Shown here piece by piece: positions 28,506 to 38,782 of a stretch of DNA of 64,000 nucleotides. Origin of the DNA: Saprospiraceae bacterium (GTDB lineage: Bacteria > Bacteroidota > Bacteroidia > Chitinophagales > Saprospiraceae). Within the stretch, counting starts at the first letter, position 1, and every line of letters begins with the position of its first letter. The notes beneath the pieces are model-generated. The model was not told where the DNA came from and ran no database searches. It was given only the letters and a program-made list of their open reading frames with translations. Made by a program: the position numbers and the translations under genes. The DNA lies in contig JADJJU010000002.1 in assembly GCA_016706365.1 (NCBI GenBank), positions 124,001 through 188,000 on the forward strand, written 5' to 3'.

Positions 28506-30092
28506 ATGGTAGATGTAAAACCTGATGAAATATCCGCAATACTGAAGCAGCAATTAGCTGGAGTGCAGACTGCTACAGAATTAGAGGAAATTGGAACTGT
28601 TCTCCAGGTGGGAGACGGAATTGCGCGTGTGTATGGCCTTACGCTGGCCAAAGCAGGTGAATTAGTAGAGTTTGAAACCGGCGTTCAAGCCATCGTTTTG
28701 AACCTTGAAGAAGACAATGTAGGTGTGGTACTTTTGGGCGCCGGAGATAATATCCGTGAAGGCTCTAAAGTTAGACGTACTAACAGAATTGCTTCCATCG
28801 AGGTGGGCGAAGGATTTTTGGGTCGTGTGGTAAATCCATTGGGTCAGCCATTAGATGGCCGTGGACCCATCACCGGTACAAAATACGAAATGCCCCTTGA
28901 GCGCAAAGCTCCGGGTGTAATCTATCGTCAGCCGGTAAATGAACCGCTTCAAACAGGTATCAAAGCGATCGATGCGATGATTCCGATCGGAAGAGGTCAG
29001 CGTGAGTTGATCATCGGTGACCGTCAGACAGGTAAGACTGCAATTGCACTCGATACGATCATCAATCAAAAAGAATTTTACGAAAAAGGTGAACCTGTAT
29101 TCTGCATCTATGTAGCATCAGGTCAGAAAGCATCTACGGTTGCTCAGGTAGCACGTATTCTTGAAGAATACGGTGCAATGCCTTATACAGTGATTGTATC
29201 AGCTTCTGCTTCCGATCCTGCTCCTATGCAGTTCTACGCACCATTTGCCGGAGCTTGTATTGGAGAGTTTTTCCGCGATACAGGACGCCCAGCACTAATC
29301 ATATATGACGATTTGTCCAAGCAGGCTGTTGCTTACCGTGAGGTATCCCTTCTACTTAGAAGACCTCCGGGACGTGAGGCATATCCTGGTGATGTATTCT
29401 ACCTACACTCACGTCTTCTTGAAAGAGCGGCAAAAATCATCAACAACGATGAGATTGCAAAAGACATGAATGACCTACCTGAATCATTGAAAAACTCAGG
29501 CCTGGTAAGAGGTGGCGGATCATTGACTGCATTGCCGATTATTGAGACTCAGTCAGGTGACGTTTCTGCTTATATCCCGACCAACGTAATCTCTATTACT
29601 GATGGCCAGATATTCCTTGAATCTAACTTATTCAACGCCGGTGTACGTCCTGCGATCAATGTAGGTATCTCTGTATCTCGTGTGGGTGGTAACGCTCAGA
29701 TAAAAGCGATGAAAAAAGTAGCAGGTACGCTGAAACTGGATCAGGCTCAGTTCCGTGAATTGGAAGCTTTTGCTAAGTTTGGTTCGGATCTGGATGCTGC
29801 AACAATGGCAGTATTGGATAAAGGCCGTAAAAACGTAGAGATTCTTAAGCAACCTCAATATGCCCCGGTTCCTGTAGAGAAGCAGATTGCTGTTATCTTC
29901 ATGGGTACAAATGGTCTTTTGAAAAACGTTCCTGTAGAGAAAATCAAGGAGTTCGAAGAGATCGTTTTGATCGAATTGGAGCGCAATCACGCTGATGTTC
30001 TGGCTAACCTTAGAAAAGGTAAACTGGATGACAGCGATGTGCAGACATTGAAGACTTTGGCTGAAAAACTATCAGCACCTTATAAATTATAA
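28506..30092 (+). CDS. atpA: F0F1 ATP synthase subunit alpha
   Basis: A 528-residue non-catalytic nucleotide-binding subunit. It has an N-terminal beta-barrel (about 25-95), a P-loop GDRQTGKT (about 172-179) and the family signature PGREAYPGDVFYLHSR. Full length. The start 19 bases after atpH is standard. Confidence 0.96.
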   Translation: MVDVKPDEISAILKQQLAGVQTATELEEIGTVLQVGDGIARVYGLTLAKAGELVEFETGVQAIVLNLEEDNVGVVLLGAGDNIREGSKVRRTNRIASIEVGEGFLGRVVNPLGQPLDGRGPITGTKYEMPLERKAPGVIYRQPVNEPLQTGIKAIDAMIPIGRGQRELIIGDRQTGKTAIALDTIINQKEFYEKGEPVFCIYVASGQKASTVAQVARILEEYGAMPYTVIVSASASDPAPMQFYAPFAGACIGEFFRDTGRPALIIYDDLSKQAVAYREVSLLLRRPPGREAYPGDVFYLHSRLLERAAKIINNDEIAKDMNDLPESLKNSGLVRGGGSLTALPIIETQSGDVSAYIPTNVISITDGQIFLESNLFNAGVRPAINVGISVSRVGGNAQIKAMKKVAGTLKLDQAQFRELEAFAKFGSDLDAATMAVLDKGRKNVEILKQPQYAPVPVEKQIAVIFMGTNGLLKNVPVEKIKEFEEIVLIELERNHADVLANLRKGKLDDSDVQTLKTLAEKLSAPYKL

Positions 30093-30146
30093 TTGACAGG
30101 ATAGAGGAATGGAGCTTTTTTCATTCCTTTAAATGCAAACATAAGC

Positions 30147-31040
30147 ATGGCTAATCTTAAAGAAGTACGGGAAAGAATCAAATCGGTGATGTCTACACAG
30201 CAGATCACCAAGGCGATGAAGATGGTATCTGCTGCAAAGTTGCGCCGTGGACAACAGGCTATTCAGAAACTACGCCCTTATTCGGACAAACTGAATGAGA
30301 TGTTGGGCAATATCCTGAGCAATCTCGACGGTGATGCATCATCTGCCTACGGTGTAGAGAGAGAGCCTGTGAAAGTTTTGATCGTTTTGATCACTTCCAA
30401 CAGAGGTTTGAGTGGAGCATTTAATACCAATATCAATAAAGAAGTAGCTGCATTAGTTAATGGCAAATATGCACCGCAAAGAGAAGCAGGTAATCTGACT
30501 ATCATGCCAATAGGTAAGAAAGGATTTGATTACTTCAGAAAGCGCTACACTGATATAAAGCTGGACACCTCACATCTTTTGTTGAATAATACATTGGAAT
30601 TTGATGCAGTAGCTGAGGTTTCTTCTGTGATTATGCAGGCATTTGCCGATGGCAAATATGATAAAATTGAAGTGGCATATGCAAAATTCAAGAATGCTGC
30701 TACTCAATTCCCTCAAGTGGAGACTTTCCTGCCAGTACCTAAAGTAGAAATGCCTGCAGGAACTGGAAAGAAAATGAAGGCTTTCTATATTTTCGAGCCG
30801 GGTGAAAAGGAATTATTGGACTACCTGATTCCAAGTATTTTGAAAATTCAGTTTCAAAAATTCATGCTTGACACGAATGCATCAGAACACGGTGCGCGTA
30901 TGACAGCAATGGATAAAGCAACTGAGAATGCGGAAGAAATCATCAAGATGTTGAAAATCAACTACAACAAAGCCCGTCAGGAAGCAATTACTAAAGAACT
31001 TTCTGAGATCGTGGGTGGAGCAGCTGCATTGGGCGGATAG
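30147..31040 (+). CDS. atpG: F0F1 ATP synthase subunit gamma
   Basis: A 297-residue central-shaft subunit. The N-terminal helix contains RERIKSVMSTQQITKAMKMVSAAKLRR, and the C-terminal helix FQKFMLDTNASEHGARMTAMDKATENA; both form the coiled-coil rotor shaft. Last gene of the operon. atpD and atpC (beta, epsilon) are not in this window, as expected for Bacteroidota where they lie elsewhere. Confidence 0.95.
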   Translation: MANLKEVRERIKSVMSTQQITKAMKMVSAAKLRRGQQAIQKLRPYSDKLNEMLGNILSNLDGDASSAYGVEREPVKVLIVLITSNRGLSGAFNTNINKEVAALVNGKYAPQREAGNLTIMPIGKKGFDYFRKRYTDIKLDTSHLLLNNTLEFDAVAEVSSVIMQAFADGKYDKIEVAYAKFKNAATQFPQVETFLPVPKVEMPAGTGKKMKAFYIFEPGEKELLDYLIPSILKIQFQKFMLDTNASEHGARMTAMDKATENAEEIIKMLKINYNKARQEAITKELSEIVGGAAALGG

Positions 31041-31067
31041 TTCTAGCTGTAGTTTTGATATAAAATA

Positions 31068-31102
31068 AAAATGCCCTGTTGAGCTTTTCAGCAGGGCATT
31101 TT
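31068..31102. terminator. Bidirectional terminator between atpG and the haem c protein gene
   Basis: AAAATGCCCTG (31068-31078) pairs with CAGGGCATTTT (31092-31102), an 11-bp stem, with TGA/TCA pairing in the loop. A/T tracts on both flanks let it work in both directions for the convergent genes. Confidence 0.85.
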
Positions 31103-31136
31103 GCATTATAAGAAACAAAATTCTTTTAAAACTTGA

Positions 31137-32713
31137 CTACCTCGTCACCACCAATTTCTGTGCATGCGTTTTATTGCCTACCTGAAGCAGGACGATATAC
31201 ATTCCGGGCTTGTAAGAAGAGACATCCAGTTTATGAGTGTGGAATCCGGGCTGATGAAATCCGGATTGATAAATAGCCTCCACTAGATTTCCTGTGATAT
31301 TGAGTACATTGAGTCTCACAGATGCACCCTGATTTAAAGTATAACCAATTACTGCCTCCTGATCTGCAGGAACAGGATAGATTGGATACAATTCATTTTG
31401 AATAGTGTGCAATGATTCATTCTCAAGGCTGGTAGTGACATCATCAAAATTCAGGTCTTCATCTCCATCGCGATAAGATACCCAGCTGAATGGCAGATAA
31501 TACATCTCATCCTGCGTACGCTCTCCCAGGAAACTGCACGGGGTGGATTATTAGGATTGTAAGGATTATTGACAGTATTGTCATACTTGGCATAAGCATG
31601 CACTTTAGTTCCTGCCGGTAAAACGACAGGTTTTTGAAGGTGTAATTTCTGCCAGTTGAAATCCCAATCATTGACTTTGACTAGAGGAATTGTATCTCCC
31701 CCTGGTTTGATTGCATAAACTCTCCAGCTTTTACCCAAATAATGCATATGTGGAGAAATATTCAGCAAGCTTACTTTTTCAGTGAAAGTGTAAACCCCAT
31801 GAAATTCTTTGACCTGATTTGCCGGTATGTAAAATGGACCATTTGTCAGCACTCCGGGAAGAGGGACCATGACATGGCTCCTGACATATCTGTTGACAGG
31901 TGTTTCAGCAAAAAAGAGATTGATACTGGAAGAATCCTTCTGATCAACAGGTGTGGGCGCATAATGTACCTGCAACTTGATATAGCTGCCAGCACGCAAT
32001 CTTTGAGCCATTCCATGGGAATACAGAACAGGTCTCTGGCCCGGCACATAGCCTTGCAGTTGATCATTCAATTGATCTAATAAATCATTTTCATTGCCAC
32101 TATATCCATATTCAGGATCTGCTGCATCTGCTGCTGCAGCGGCCCCTGTTATATCTTCCCAGGCAAGAGCATGGTGTAGAATTGACTTGTTACCCGGTCT
32201 GACCTCGAGGCCGATAAGGTCTTTGTCTTCGGTAAGTCCCGTCGGGATAGCAAAGTAGCGGTAAACATCCTGATTGATCCCTTTCTGAGTATAGGATTGA
32301 GCATAAGATAGCACCAGATCAGGTTCCCGAATCTGTGAACCTTCAGGGAATACAGGAAGCGGAGGTGCTAAGGAAGGATCACCCTGTGGCATTCCATTAT
32401 CTACCCATGTGGCTATTTTTTGAATCTGATCATTGGTTAATACATTTTCTCTTAGGTAGGTCTGAAATGCAGGATCAGCCTTCCAGGGGGGCATGAATTT
32501 GATCGCAGTGACATATTTGATCATTGGTCCCCATGACTTAATTTCATTGTAATTGGTCAGTGCAAATGGAGCTATCTCGCCTTGCCTGTGACAACTCGTA
32601 CAATGAGTGTAGATAATGGAAGCTATATCCTGGCTGAAATTCACACTCTGCGCATTTATTTTCAGCATTGAAAAAATAGATATACAAAAGAGAAAGTATT
32701 TTTTGACACTCAT
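31137..32713 (-). CDS. Haem c/copper-monooxygenase-like secreted protein with T9SS tail (frameshifted)
   Basis: About 525 residues across the break. A signal peptide (1-21) is followed by a cytochrome c-like segment with a CTSCH haem-attachment motif (about 37-41). The next domain resembles copper type II ascorbate-dependent monooxygenases, with His pairs in SILHHALAW and SPHMHYLGK. The C-terminus is a T9SS sorting domain (YPIYPVPADQEAVIGYTL, ending AQKLVVTR). The frame breaks at 31525-31527, where one G is missing; restoring it gives a continuous AVSWGERTQDEMYYLPFSW. Its ATG overlaps the stop of the upstream redoxin gene (ATGA), so the pair is co-translated. Likely a surface or periplasmic oxidoreductase; the substrate is unknown. 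Confidence 0.75.
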
Positions 32714-33237
32714 TTCAATGAAGTTTTTTTCATAATAAAACAGCCAACAGCTGTTGTTTGTGGGATGATGATTTCTTTGTTATCCAGAATCTGATTCAAT
32801 GCATCCTTCAAATAAAACTCAGTGATGACTGATCTTCTAATTCCTACTCGTTCATACGAATTATCAATTTTACCCCTGTACAAGATTTTTTGATCCGCAT
32901 CTCTTATGACTACCACTTCCGGAGTGATAGTAGCCAGATATTGCATTGCAATGACCTGGTATGGATCAAATTTCAGTGGAAATTTCAGTTGGTATTTTGT
33001 TTGAAAAGAATCAATTCCTTCCTGAGTACTGAATTCATTATTGGGAAATATTCCGATGAATTTAATTCCTGATTCTGTATATTTCTGATGAATATTGTTC
33101 AATTCGGCGGTTTGATTTTGACAAATTTGGCAGCTTTCCAGAAGGAAAACGTACACTGTAATACTATCTGATGCCTTGATCATAAAGGACATCAAGCACA
33201 ATGAAAAGATCAGAAAAATTCCGCGTAATGATTTCAT
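32710..33237 (-). CDS. Exported redoxin/thioredoxin-like protein
   Basis: A 175-residue protein with a signal peptide (about 1-22 from the ATG at 33237) and a thioredoxin fold. The redox motif is CQIC in LLESCQICQNQ, and the cis-proline region is TITPEVVV. It resembles AhpC/TSA-type redoxins that accompany haem c/monooxygenase genes in Bacteroidota. Co-translated with the downstream haem c protein, it may supply electrons or mature its cysteines. A start nine codons upstream is open but would weaken the signal peptide. Confidence 0.7.
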   Translation of the reverse strand: MKSLRGIFLIFSLCLMSFMIKASDSITVYVFLLESCQICQNQTAELNNIHQKYTESGIKFIGIFPNNEFSTQEGIDSFQTKYQLKFPLKFDPYQVIAMQYLATITPEVVVIRDADQKILYRGKIDNSYERVGIRRSVITEFYLKDALNQILDNKEIIIPQTTAVGCFIMKKTSLK

Positions 33238-33584
33238 TTGTGTACGACTGGTAAAGAGCTCCAAAGTTTAATCCAAGAAATTATGAAAATCATTTCGGAA
33301 TTAAAAATGCATTAATGCTTCTCAAATTTACTCATTTAAAAACGAGAATAGTTGATAGACATTGTAAAACAGAAAAATTGTATAATTGCGCCTTCCGCTC
33401 AAGCTCCTTTTTTACAGGCAAAATCTGCGGATGAAAATTATTTGGATTATTTGCACCTGTCTTTTTGCGAAAATCCAGCCCTATCAGGAATAGAAGCATA
33501 TCCATGGAACGCTGTAAATAATCTTAGCTCAGCATATTATGTCCGAAATTTGATTATTATATTGTGTAACAAAATTGCTAAAGT
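33238..33584. other. Intergenic region between divergent genes
   Basis: This AT-rich stretch must hold promoters for the redoxin gene and for the membrane-protein gene at 33585. No TAnnTTTG element is seen at a convincing position. A short open frame at 33352-33588 is not supported as a gene. Confidence 0.4.
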
Positions 33585-34265
33585 ATGATACAGCAAATAC
33601 CACTTTGGTTAGATCTTGGATTCATTTTTACCACTCTATTGACTTTTTATTTTATCATGAAGGCGCTGCATTTTTCGAGGCAGGCATTGATCATAAGTTT
33701 TGTATTGCTGTTGGTTCAGGGGATTGCCGGTGCTTATGGATTTTATACTGTGACAGATACTATTCCGCCGAGGTTTCCACTTTTGATTTTACCCGGATTG
33801 CTGGTTATAATTTTTGTATTTTTCAGTAAGAGAGGAAAACTCATTTTGAACAAGGCCAGTCTGCCGGATCTCACATTATTACATATAGTAAGGATTCCGG
33901 TCGAAATAGTTTTGTGGGGTTTGTTTTTACATGAACAGATTCCTCAGATAATGACTTTTGAAGGAGCGAATTTCGATATACTTTCAGGCATTTCCGCACC
34001 CATTATTTGGTGGTATGCATTCAAGGATACAAAGGTGAAAAAGCAAGTTTTATTATTATGGAATGTCTTGTGTTTGATCTTACTTTTAATCATTGTAGTA
34101 ATGGCGGTTCTGGCATCTCCGGTGCCATTTCAACAACTGGGTTTTGATCAGCCAAATGTCGCTGTGCAGTATTTCCCATATGTATGGTTGCCTGCTTATG
34201 TGGTCCCGGTAGTTTTATTTGCTCACCTAGCAAGTATACGACTGTTAATTCAGCGAAGTAAGTAA
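33585..34265 (+). CDS. Integral membrane protein of unknown function
   Basis: A 226-residue protein with about seven predicted transmembrane helices (near 8-27, 36-54, 64-80, 97-117, 130-148, 155-177 and 197-217) separated by short loops. No catalytic motif is recognised; many Bacteroidota encode such proteins beside unrelated genes. Monocistronic, with a hairpin terminator just downstream. Confidence 0.6.
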   Translation: MIQQIPLWLDLGFIFTTLLTFYFIMKALHFSRQALIISFVLLLVQGIAGAYGFYTVTDTIPPRFPLLILPGLLVIIFVFFSKRGKLILNKASLPDLTLLHIVRIPVEIVLWGLFLHEQIPQIMTFEGANFDILSGISAPIIWWYAFKDTKVKKQVLLLWNVLCLILLLIIVVMAVLASPVPFQQLGFDQPNVAVQYFPYVWLPAYVVPVVLFAHLASIRLLIQRSK

Positions 34266-34281
34266 CTTAAATCACAAAAAA

Positions 34282-34309
34282 AGAGTGAGCCATTGGCGGG
34301 ACTCACTCT
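34282..34309. terminator. Hairpin between convergent genes
   Basis: AGAGTGAG (34282-34289) pairs with CTCACTCT (34302-34309). An A-run lies on the left flank, which gives a U-tract on the minus strand, and TT follows on the right. It probably serves both the membrane-protein gene and the DUF4332 gene. Confidence 0.65.
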
Positions 34310-34334
34310 CTTCTAAACTAAAATTCTATTTTAA

Positions 34335-34739
34335 TTAATGCGTAACAACCGGATCTAATGTTTTTGCGTGCTCAACCCATGATTCTACCTGAGAAGCAGA
34401 AGGCAGTGCTCTTACTAATTTTTTGGCTTCATTCACTTCAACCATTTTAGCGTGCAAATTTTCAGCATTTCTGGTTCGCAACTCCTTTACAGTATCCACT
34501 CCTGCAGCTTCGAGAAGTTCTGAATACTCTTCGCCTACACCTTTGATGCGAAATAGATCAGCCATATTGACCCACTTCAGGATTTTGTCATAGTCAATCC
34601 CCGTAGCCCCGGCGATTGAATCTCTTCCTTTTTTAGAAGCACCGGCTTCTAACAAAGCCGCTGTTGTTTTGATTCCGTTTGCTTGTAATTTCTCAGCATA
34701 AGCCTTACCAATTCCTTCAATTTCAGAAACATTTGCCAT
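34335..34739 (-). CDS. DUF4332 helix-hairpin-helix protein
   Basis: A 134-residue soluble protein made of two helix-hairpin-helix-like units: IEGIGKAYAEKLQANGI (about 6-22) and IKGVGEEYSELLEAAGV (about 64-80). This is the DUF4332 family, related to the HhH domains of DNA-binding proteins and ribosomal protein S13. Function not established; non-specific nucleic-acid binding is plausible. Monocistronic. Confidence 0.8.
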   Translation of the reverse strand: MANVSEIEGIGKAYAEKLQANGIKTTAALLEAGASKKGRDSIAGATGIDYDKILKWVNMADLFRIKGVGEEYSELLEAAGVDTVKELRTRNAENLHAKMVEVNEAKKLVRALPSASQVESWVEHAKTLDPVVTH

Positions 34740-34825
34740 AACAGTTTATATTAAAAATGATTACATAATCTAAGCAAACAACAGGCTAAGACTAAGTCAT
34801 GTCCTGTCTCAAAAACCTAAATATA

Positions 34826-35422
34826 CTACTTTGCTTCCCATCTGAAAGTTTTCAGCATATGATTGATGTCATGTTTCATAAACTCCAGAACCGGGGCTAT
34901 AGAATCCGGGTTGACAGTTTCATTAAAATACAGGGAAGCTTTGAAAAAATGTCTGGTGCTATCAGTTAAATAAAATTGAATTCCTGAAGCCGCCGGGCCT
35001 TCAATATTGAATAAAGTCCCATAAACGCTGTGTCCATTATCAATTAACAATTCTTCAATATAGTCAGCTTTTATAGTATGCTTATTGGCTATAGTATGTC
35101 CATCAGTGATAAATTTATCCAGTTCTTCTCTGTTTCTGACAGGGTAATAGCTGCAATATAATTGACCATTGAAAATGGGATATTTAATATTAATCCAGCA
35201 GTTATTGGGAGCTTTTTCATTAAAGAATACACTATCCTGCTCTACTATTGAATAGTTTGGAGTTTCAAATTTATAAGAACAATCTGAATGAACGAAAGTC
35301 TGGTATTGTCTTGCCGGAAATTCAACCCTTGGGTAGGTACGCGGTTTAGGTATGATGGCGGGCTCCTCACAAGCAGTCAAAAAAATCGAAGAAAGAACAC
35401 AAGCTAAAATGGGTTTGTACAT
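34826..35422 (-). CDS. gldD: Gliding motility lipoprotein GldD
   Basis: A 198-residue lipoprotein. The N-terminus has a lipobox, LTAC, with Cys18 as the acylated residue, followed by the family's PKPRTYPRVEFPARQY segment. GldD is required for gliding motility and T9SS-dependent functions in Flavobacterium johnsoniae. It follows gldE by three bases, the conserved ssb-gldE-gldD order. Together with four T9SS client proteins in this window it implies an active T9SS. Confidence 0.88.
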   Translation of the reverse strand: MYKPILACVLSSIFLTACEEPAIIPKPRTYPRVEFPARQYQTFVHSDCSYKFETPNYSIVEQDSVFFNEKAPNNCWINIKYPIFNGQLYCSYYPVRNREELDKFITDGHTIANKHTIKADYIEELLIDNGHSVYGTLFNIEGPAASGIQFYLTDSTRHFFKASLYFNETVNPDSIAPVLEFMKHDINHMLKTFRWEAK

Positions 35423-35425
35423 GAA

Positions 35426-36844
35426 TTATGGTTTGGAAATCGTTACCTGGATTTTTTCGATCCTTCTTTTGTTAACTGAAACGACTTTGAAAATATATTG
35501 ATTGTATTTGATCTCTGCATTTTTCCTTGGAATTTGTCCTATCATTTCCAGAAATAGTCCTGCAATAGAATCCGCATCTCCTCTTATGGTATCAAAAATA
35601 CTCTTCTCGATCCGAAGAATTTTGCACATATCATTTATCATTGTCTTACCATCAAATAAATAGGTGAATTCATCTATTTGTTCATAAGAAATGTCCGTCT
35701 CATCGTCAAATTCATCCCGGATATCACCAATTACTTCCTCCATGATATCCTCCAGAGTTACAAGTCCGGCAGTACCACCGTATTCGTCAACTACAATGGC
35801 CATGTGCATTTTTTGCTGCCTGAAAGTATTGAGGACTTCATTAATTTTTTTGGCTTCCGGAACATAGAGCATATTGGTTCTGATCAATTCCTGCCAGTAA
35901 AAATCAGGACTTTCCTGAAAATGGCCAAGTAAGTCTTTAACGTATAGAATGCCCTTCAGATGGTCGAGATCATCTGTATAAATTGGAATTCTGGAGTATC
36001 CACTTTCCCTGACAACCTGCATAACTTCTTTGAAATCGCTGTCATGCTCCAGGCAAACAATATCCACTCTGGCTTTCATAATCTGCTTGACCGCCACTTC
36101 TCCAAATTTAATGATGCTTTTCAAGATAGTTTTCTCCTTTTCAGCATCTTTCTCATGTAGAACTGTCAAATCGATGGCTCTGTCAATTTCTTCCTTACTG
36201 GCGCCAAAATCCAGAGCACCATGCCGGTTGATTCTTCCTTCGATGAAATGGGAGGATTTTACAAGAACTCTGCTAAATGGTTTCAAAGCACTGTGCAAAA
36301 CAACAAGCATTCCGGAAAGGGTCCTTGTAAGTTTAAGATTGTTGTGATTGGCATAGAGTTTAGGAGTAATCTCCCCAAACAATACCAGAATGAATGTAAC
36401 CACTACTACAGTGATTATAAACTCCAATATGTTGGTCCATTGCTGAGCTTCTAAAAACGCAAACAATGAGACATTGGATATGCTATTACCCCAATAAGTG
36501 AAAGTAGTTTCACTGATCAGACCTTTAATCAAAAAGTCTGAAACAATGACGATGGCAATATTTATAAAATTGTTACCAATCAACATGCTGGCCAGCAAAG
36601 TTCTTGGGTGATCTCTCAGGAAGAGAATTCTTTTCGCTGAGATTGTATTTTCGTTTTGCAGTTCGTGAAAATCTTGTGGGCCCAGAGAAAAAAACGCTAC
36701 TTCAGAACCGCTGATTGCGGCAGATCCGAGCAAGAGCATTATTAATCCTAAAAATGAAAAGAAAATCACTGAGGGATCCTGCATGGTCTGCAGTAGCATC
36801 AATGATTGATAATATAATTCGTGAGAGGGAGGTTCGGTGTCCAA
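35426..36844 (-). CDS. gldE: Gliding motility-associated protein GldE (CNNM/CorC-like)
   Basis: A 472-residue membrane protein. An N-terminal DUF21/CNNM domain with about three to four transmembrane helices (25-215, starting SGSEVAFFSL) is followed by a pair of CBS domains (about 235-370, KARVDIVCLEHDSDF and VVDEYGGTAGLVTLEDIMEEVIGDI) and a CorC/HlyC C-terminal domain. GldE works with GldD in gliding and T9SS. The start used is TTG at 36844, giving MDTEPPS, similar to known GldE N-termini; ATGs at codons 16 and 21 are alternatives. Confidence 0.85.
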   Translation of the reverse strand: MDTEPPSHELYYQSLMLLQTMQDPSVIFFSFLGLIMLLLGSAAISGSEVAFFSLGPQDFHELQNENTISAKRILFLRDHPRTLLASMLIGNNFINIAIVIVSDFLIKGLISETTFTYWGNSISNVSLFAFLEAQQWTNILEFIITVVVVTFILVLFGEITPKLYANHNNLKLTRTLSGMLVVLHSALKPFSRVLVKSSHFIEGRINRHGALDFGASKEEIDRAIDLTVLHEKDAEKEKTILKSIIKFGEVAVKQIMKARVDIVCLEHDSDFKEVMQVVRESGYSRIPIYTDDLDHLKGILYVKDLLGHFQESPDFYWQELIRTNMLYVPEAKKINEVLNTFRQQKMHMAIVVDEYGGTAGLVTLEDIMEEVIGDIRDEFDDETDISYEQIDEFTYLFDGKTMINDMCKILRIEKSIFDTIRGDADSIAGLFLEMIGQIPRKNAEIKYNQYIFKVVSVNKRRIEKIQVTISKP

Positions 36845-36873
36845 AATAAGTGGAGTTGGTAAAGAAATAGACC

Positions 36874-37287
36874 TTAGAATGGTAAGTCATCCTCCTGATC
36901 GAATGCAGGTGGTGTGCTGGCAATATCCATTGGCTGCTGACCGGACTCATCTCCTGAATATTCCCTTTTCTCCATTGTTCGGATAGAAACGGATTTTACT
37001 TCAGTGATATACCTGTCATTACCTTCTTTATCCTGATATTTTCTATGCGTCAATTTTCCTTCAATGAAAACTAACATACCTTTTTTAAGCCATTTCTCAG
37101 AATATTCTGCCAGATTACCCCAGGCTACGATATTATGCCACTCGGTCTGTTTTTGCCATTCGCCGGTTTTATCCTTGTAGTTCTCATTGGTTGCCAATGT
37201 GAAATTTGCCACAGAGGAACCTCCTTCCAGATGCCTTACTTCAGGGTCTTTGCCAAGATTACCGATCAAAATAACTTTATTGATCAT
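36874..37287 (-). CDS. ssb: Single-stranded DNA-binding protein
   Basis: A 137-residue SSB with an N-terminal OB fold (about 1-108; NKVILIGNLGKDPEVR, WHNIVAWGNLAEYSEKWLKKG) and an acidic tail ending DDLPF that recruits repair and replication partners. It covers exposed single strands during replication. It overlaps the end of the YkvA-like gene by 11 bases and precedes gldE, the usual Bacteroidota order. Confidence 0.95.
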   Translation of the reverse strand: MINKVILIGNLGKDPEVRHLEGGSSVANFTLATNENYKDKTGEWQKQTEWHNIVAWGNLAEYSEKWLKKGMLVFIEGKLTHRKYQDKEGNDRYITEVKSVSIRTMEKREYSGDESGQQPMDIASTPPAFDQEDDLPF

Positions 37288-37753
37288 GATGGGGATTTTT
37301 AATTATGGGACAAAATACACGCTTTTGGGTGCTGAGCAAATCTTCAATAACCTGAATTACACAAATCCAGTTATAATTTTTGTCCACAGCCTGAATATCA
37401 GCAGGTTTTAAATTTGGAAACCAAGTATTCATCTTTTCTCTGGCACTAGATTTCACATTTTCATCTATATATGCTGCGATGGTTACAAGCCCAAAACTCA
37501 AAAGTCCAATATCGTCTGTATATCCGATGAGTGGCGCCAAATCCGGAATAGCATCCACCGGGGCCAATAAATATCCAAGTAAGCCAATAATTATTCTTTT
37601 TGCCCAAAGTGGCGTTTCTTTTCTTTTGAACGCATAGAAAAGCAAGAGCCCGGTATAGGTAGTTTGCGTACCTGCTTTTCGAACCACTGCCCCTAATTGT
37701 CCAATGAACTTAACCGGATGGAAGAAATTTTTGAATTCTGCTACGCTCTTCAT
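37277..37753 (-). CDS. YkvA-like DUF1232 protein
   Basis: A 158-residue membrane-associated protein with the DUF1232 signature LGYLLAPVDAIPDLAPLIGYTDDIGLLSFGL (about 60-90). The helices flanking it are hydrophobic. Function unknown. Its stop lies inside the start region of ssb, so the two are coupled. Confidence 0.8.
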   Translation of the reverse strand: MKSVAEFKNFFHPVKFIGQLGAVVRKAGTQTTYTGLLLFYAFKRKETPLWAKRIIIGLLGYLLAPVDAIPDLAPLIGYTDDIGLLSFGLVTIAAYIDENVKSSAREKMNTWFPNLKPADIQAVDKNYNWICVIQVIEDLLSTQKRVFCPIIKNPHHDQ

Positions 37754-37811
37754 TGACCTTATTTTGTTGTTATAACACCCACTTTAAACACAGTGTTCCA
37801 TTTTTAAAATA

Positions 37812-38782
37812 TCATTTGAATAACAAGTGTGCTTCCCCTGCTACTTCGAGTCCTGCAATATCAGCTTTACCTTCAAATAAAACTTGCTTTTTATCTCTGA
37901 ATATCAGATCAATATGTGAAACAAGGCTTTCGTTGACTTTGCCCTTCATTTCTCCATTTATTGGTGATATCAAATCGCTGCCTTTATTTTTAAATGCATT
38001 TACTTGAAGCGTTTTTGAACCTTGCTTAATATCCAGCTCCACTTTCTGTTGGGTAACCATACCTGTAACTTTGGCACCCGTGTAAGTAGCAAATCTATGC
38101 AATTTGCCGTCCAACAAAAGACCGCCAAGGAATCCGTTGAAATGTGATTTTAACCAGGGAATATGTGCCAGTGAAAACATGAAGGAGCATTCTCCAGAAT
38201 AATCAAAGTGATTGCTTTGCATCCAGATCCAACTTTTGGGAAAGGATCTTCCCCAATCCTTTTCAATGTATCCCAATCCTGATTCCATATCAAAAGTGCT
38301 TCCATTCCATTCCACTTTTCCGGAGAGAGAATGATTCATGCTAACAACTCCGTGATAACATTCCATGAAAGGAACCAGCGAAAACCAACCCATTACTCCC
38401 GGAGCTCCGATATGCTTTGGCCAGGGATAGGTTTTATGAATTTGAATGTCCGCCCTCAAAACAGGCAGAGCAAGCTTTACATGCTGAGGCGAAAAAAAAT
38501 TATTTTCCAATTGAAGAGTAAAACCGCGGGCGGAGGGGATAAAGTCAGATGCAGGAAAATGATAATAAGCTGATTGTGCATGAAGTCCATCCAGAATTTG
38601 AATGAACGAATGGGAAGCCCCATTTTTGTCTATAGATATGCCGGGAATGACAGCAAAGGCAAGTGATTTGTCTTTGTTTACAAATTTAAAGTACCATCCC
38701 TCAAAATATTGTCTTTTTTTGCCTAACCATGATACATGTCGGGTTGAAACAGGGCTTTATATCTCAGTGCGAGATGCCTCAT
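37812..38782 (-). CDS. Tocopherol cyclase-like protein (one-base frameshift)
   Basis: About 323 residues across the break. The N-terminal segment has the family's YFEGWYFKFV sequence, and later WIWMQSNHF is also typical. In plants and cyanobacteria the family includes tocopherol cyclase, but bacterial relatives such as this are of uncertain function. Start ATG at 38782 overlaps the DUF4294 stop (ATGA). One base is missing near 38725-38728: before it the frame encodes RYKALFQPDMYHG, after it LGKKRQYFEGWYF, which join into a continuous family N-terminus. Without that correction no conventional start exists for the long frame. Confidence 0.72.

Noticed and set aside
33352..33588. Short open frame of 78 codons upstream of the membrane-protein gene
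   Set aside because: No recognisable domain, runs into the next gene's start in another frame, and lacks a convincing promoter; AT-rich intergenic DNA explains it.
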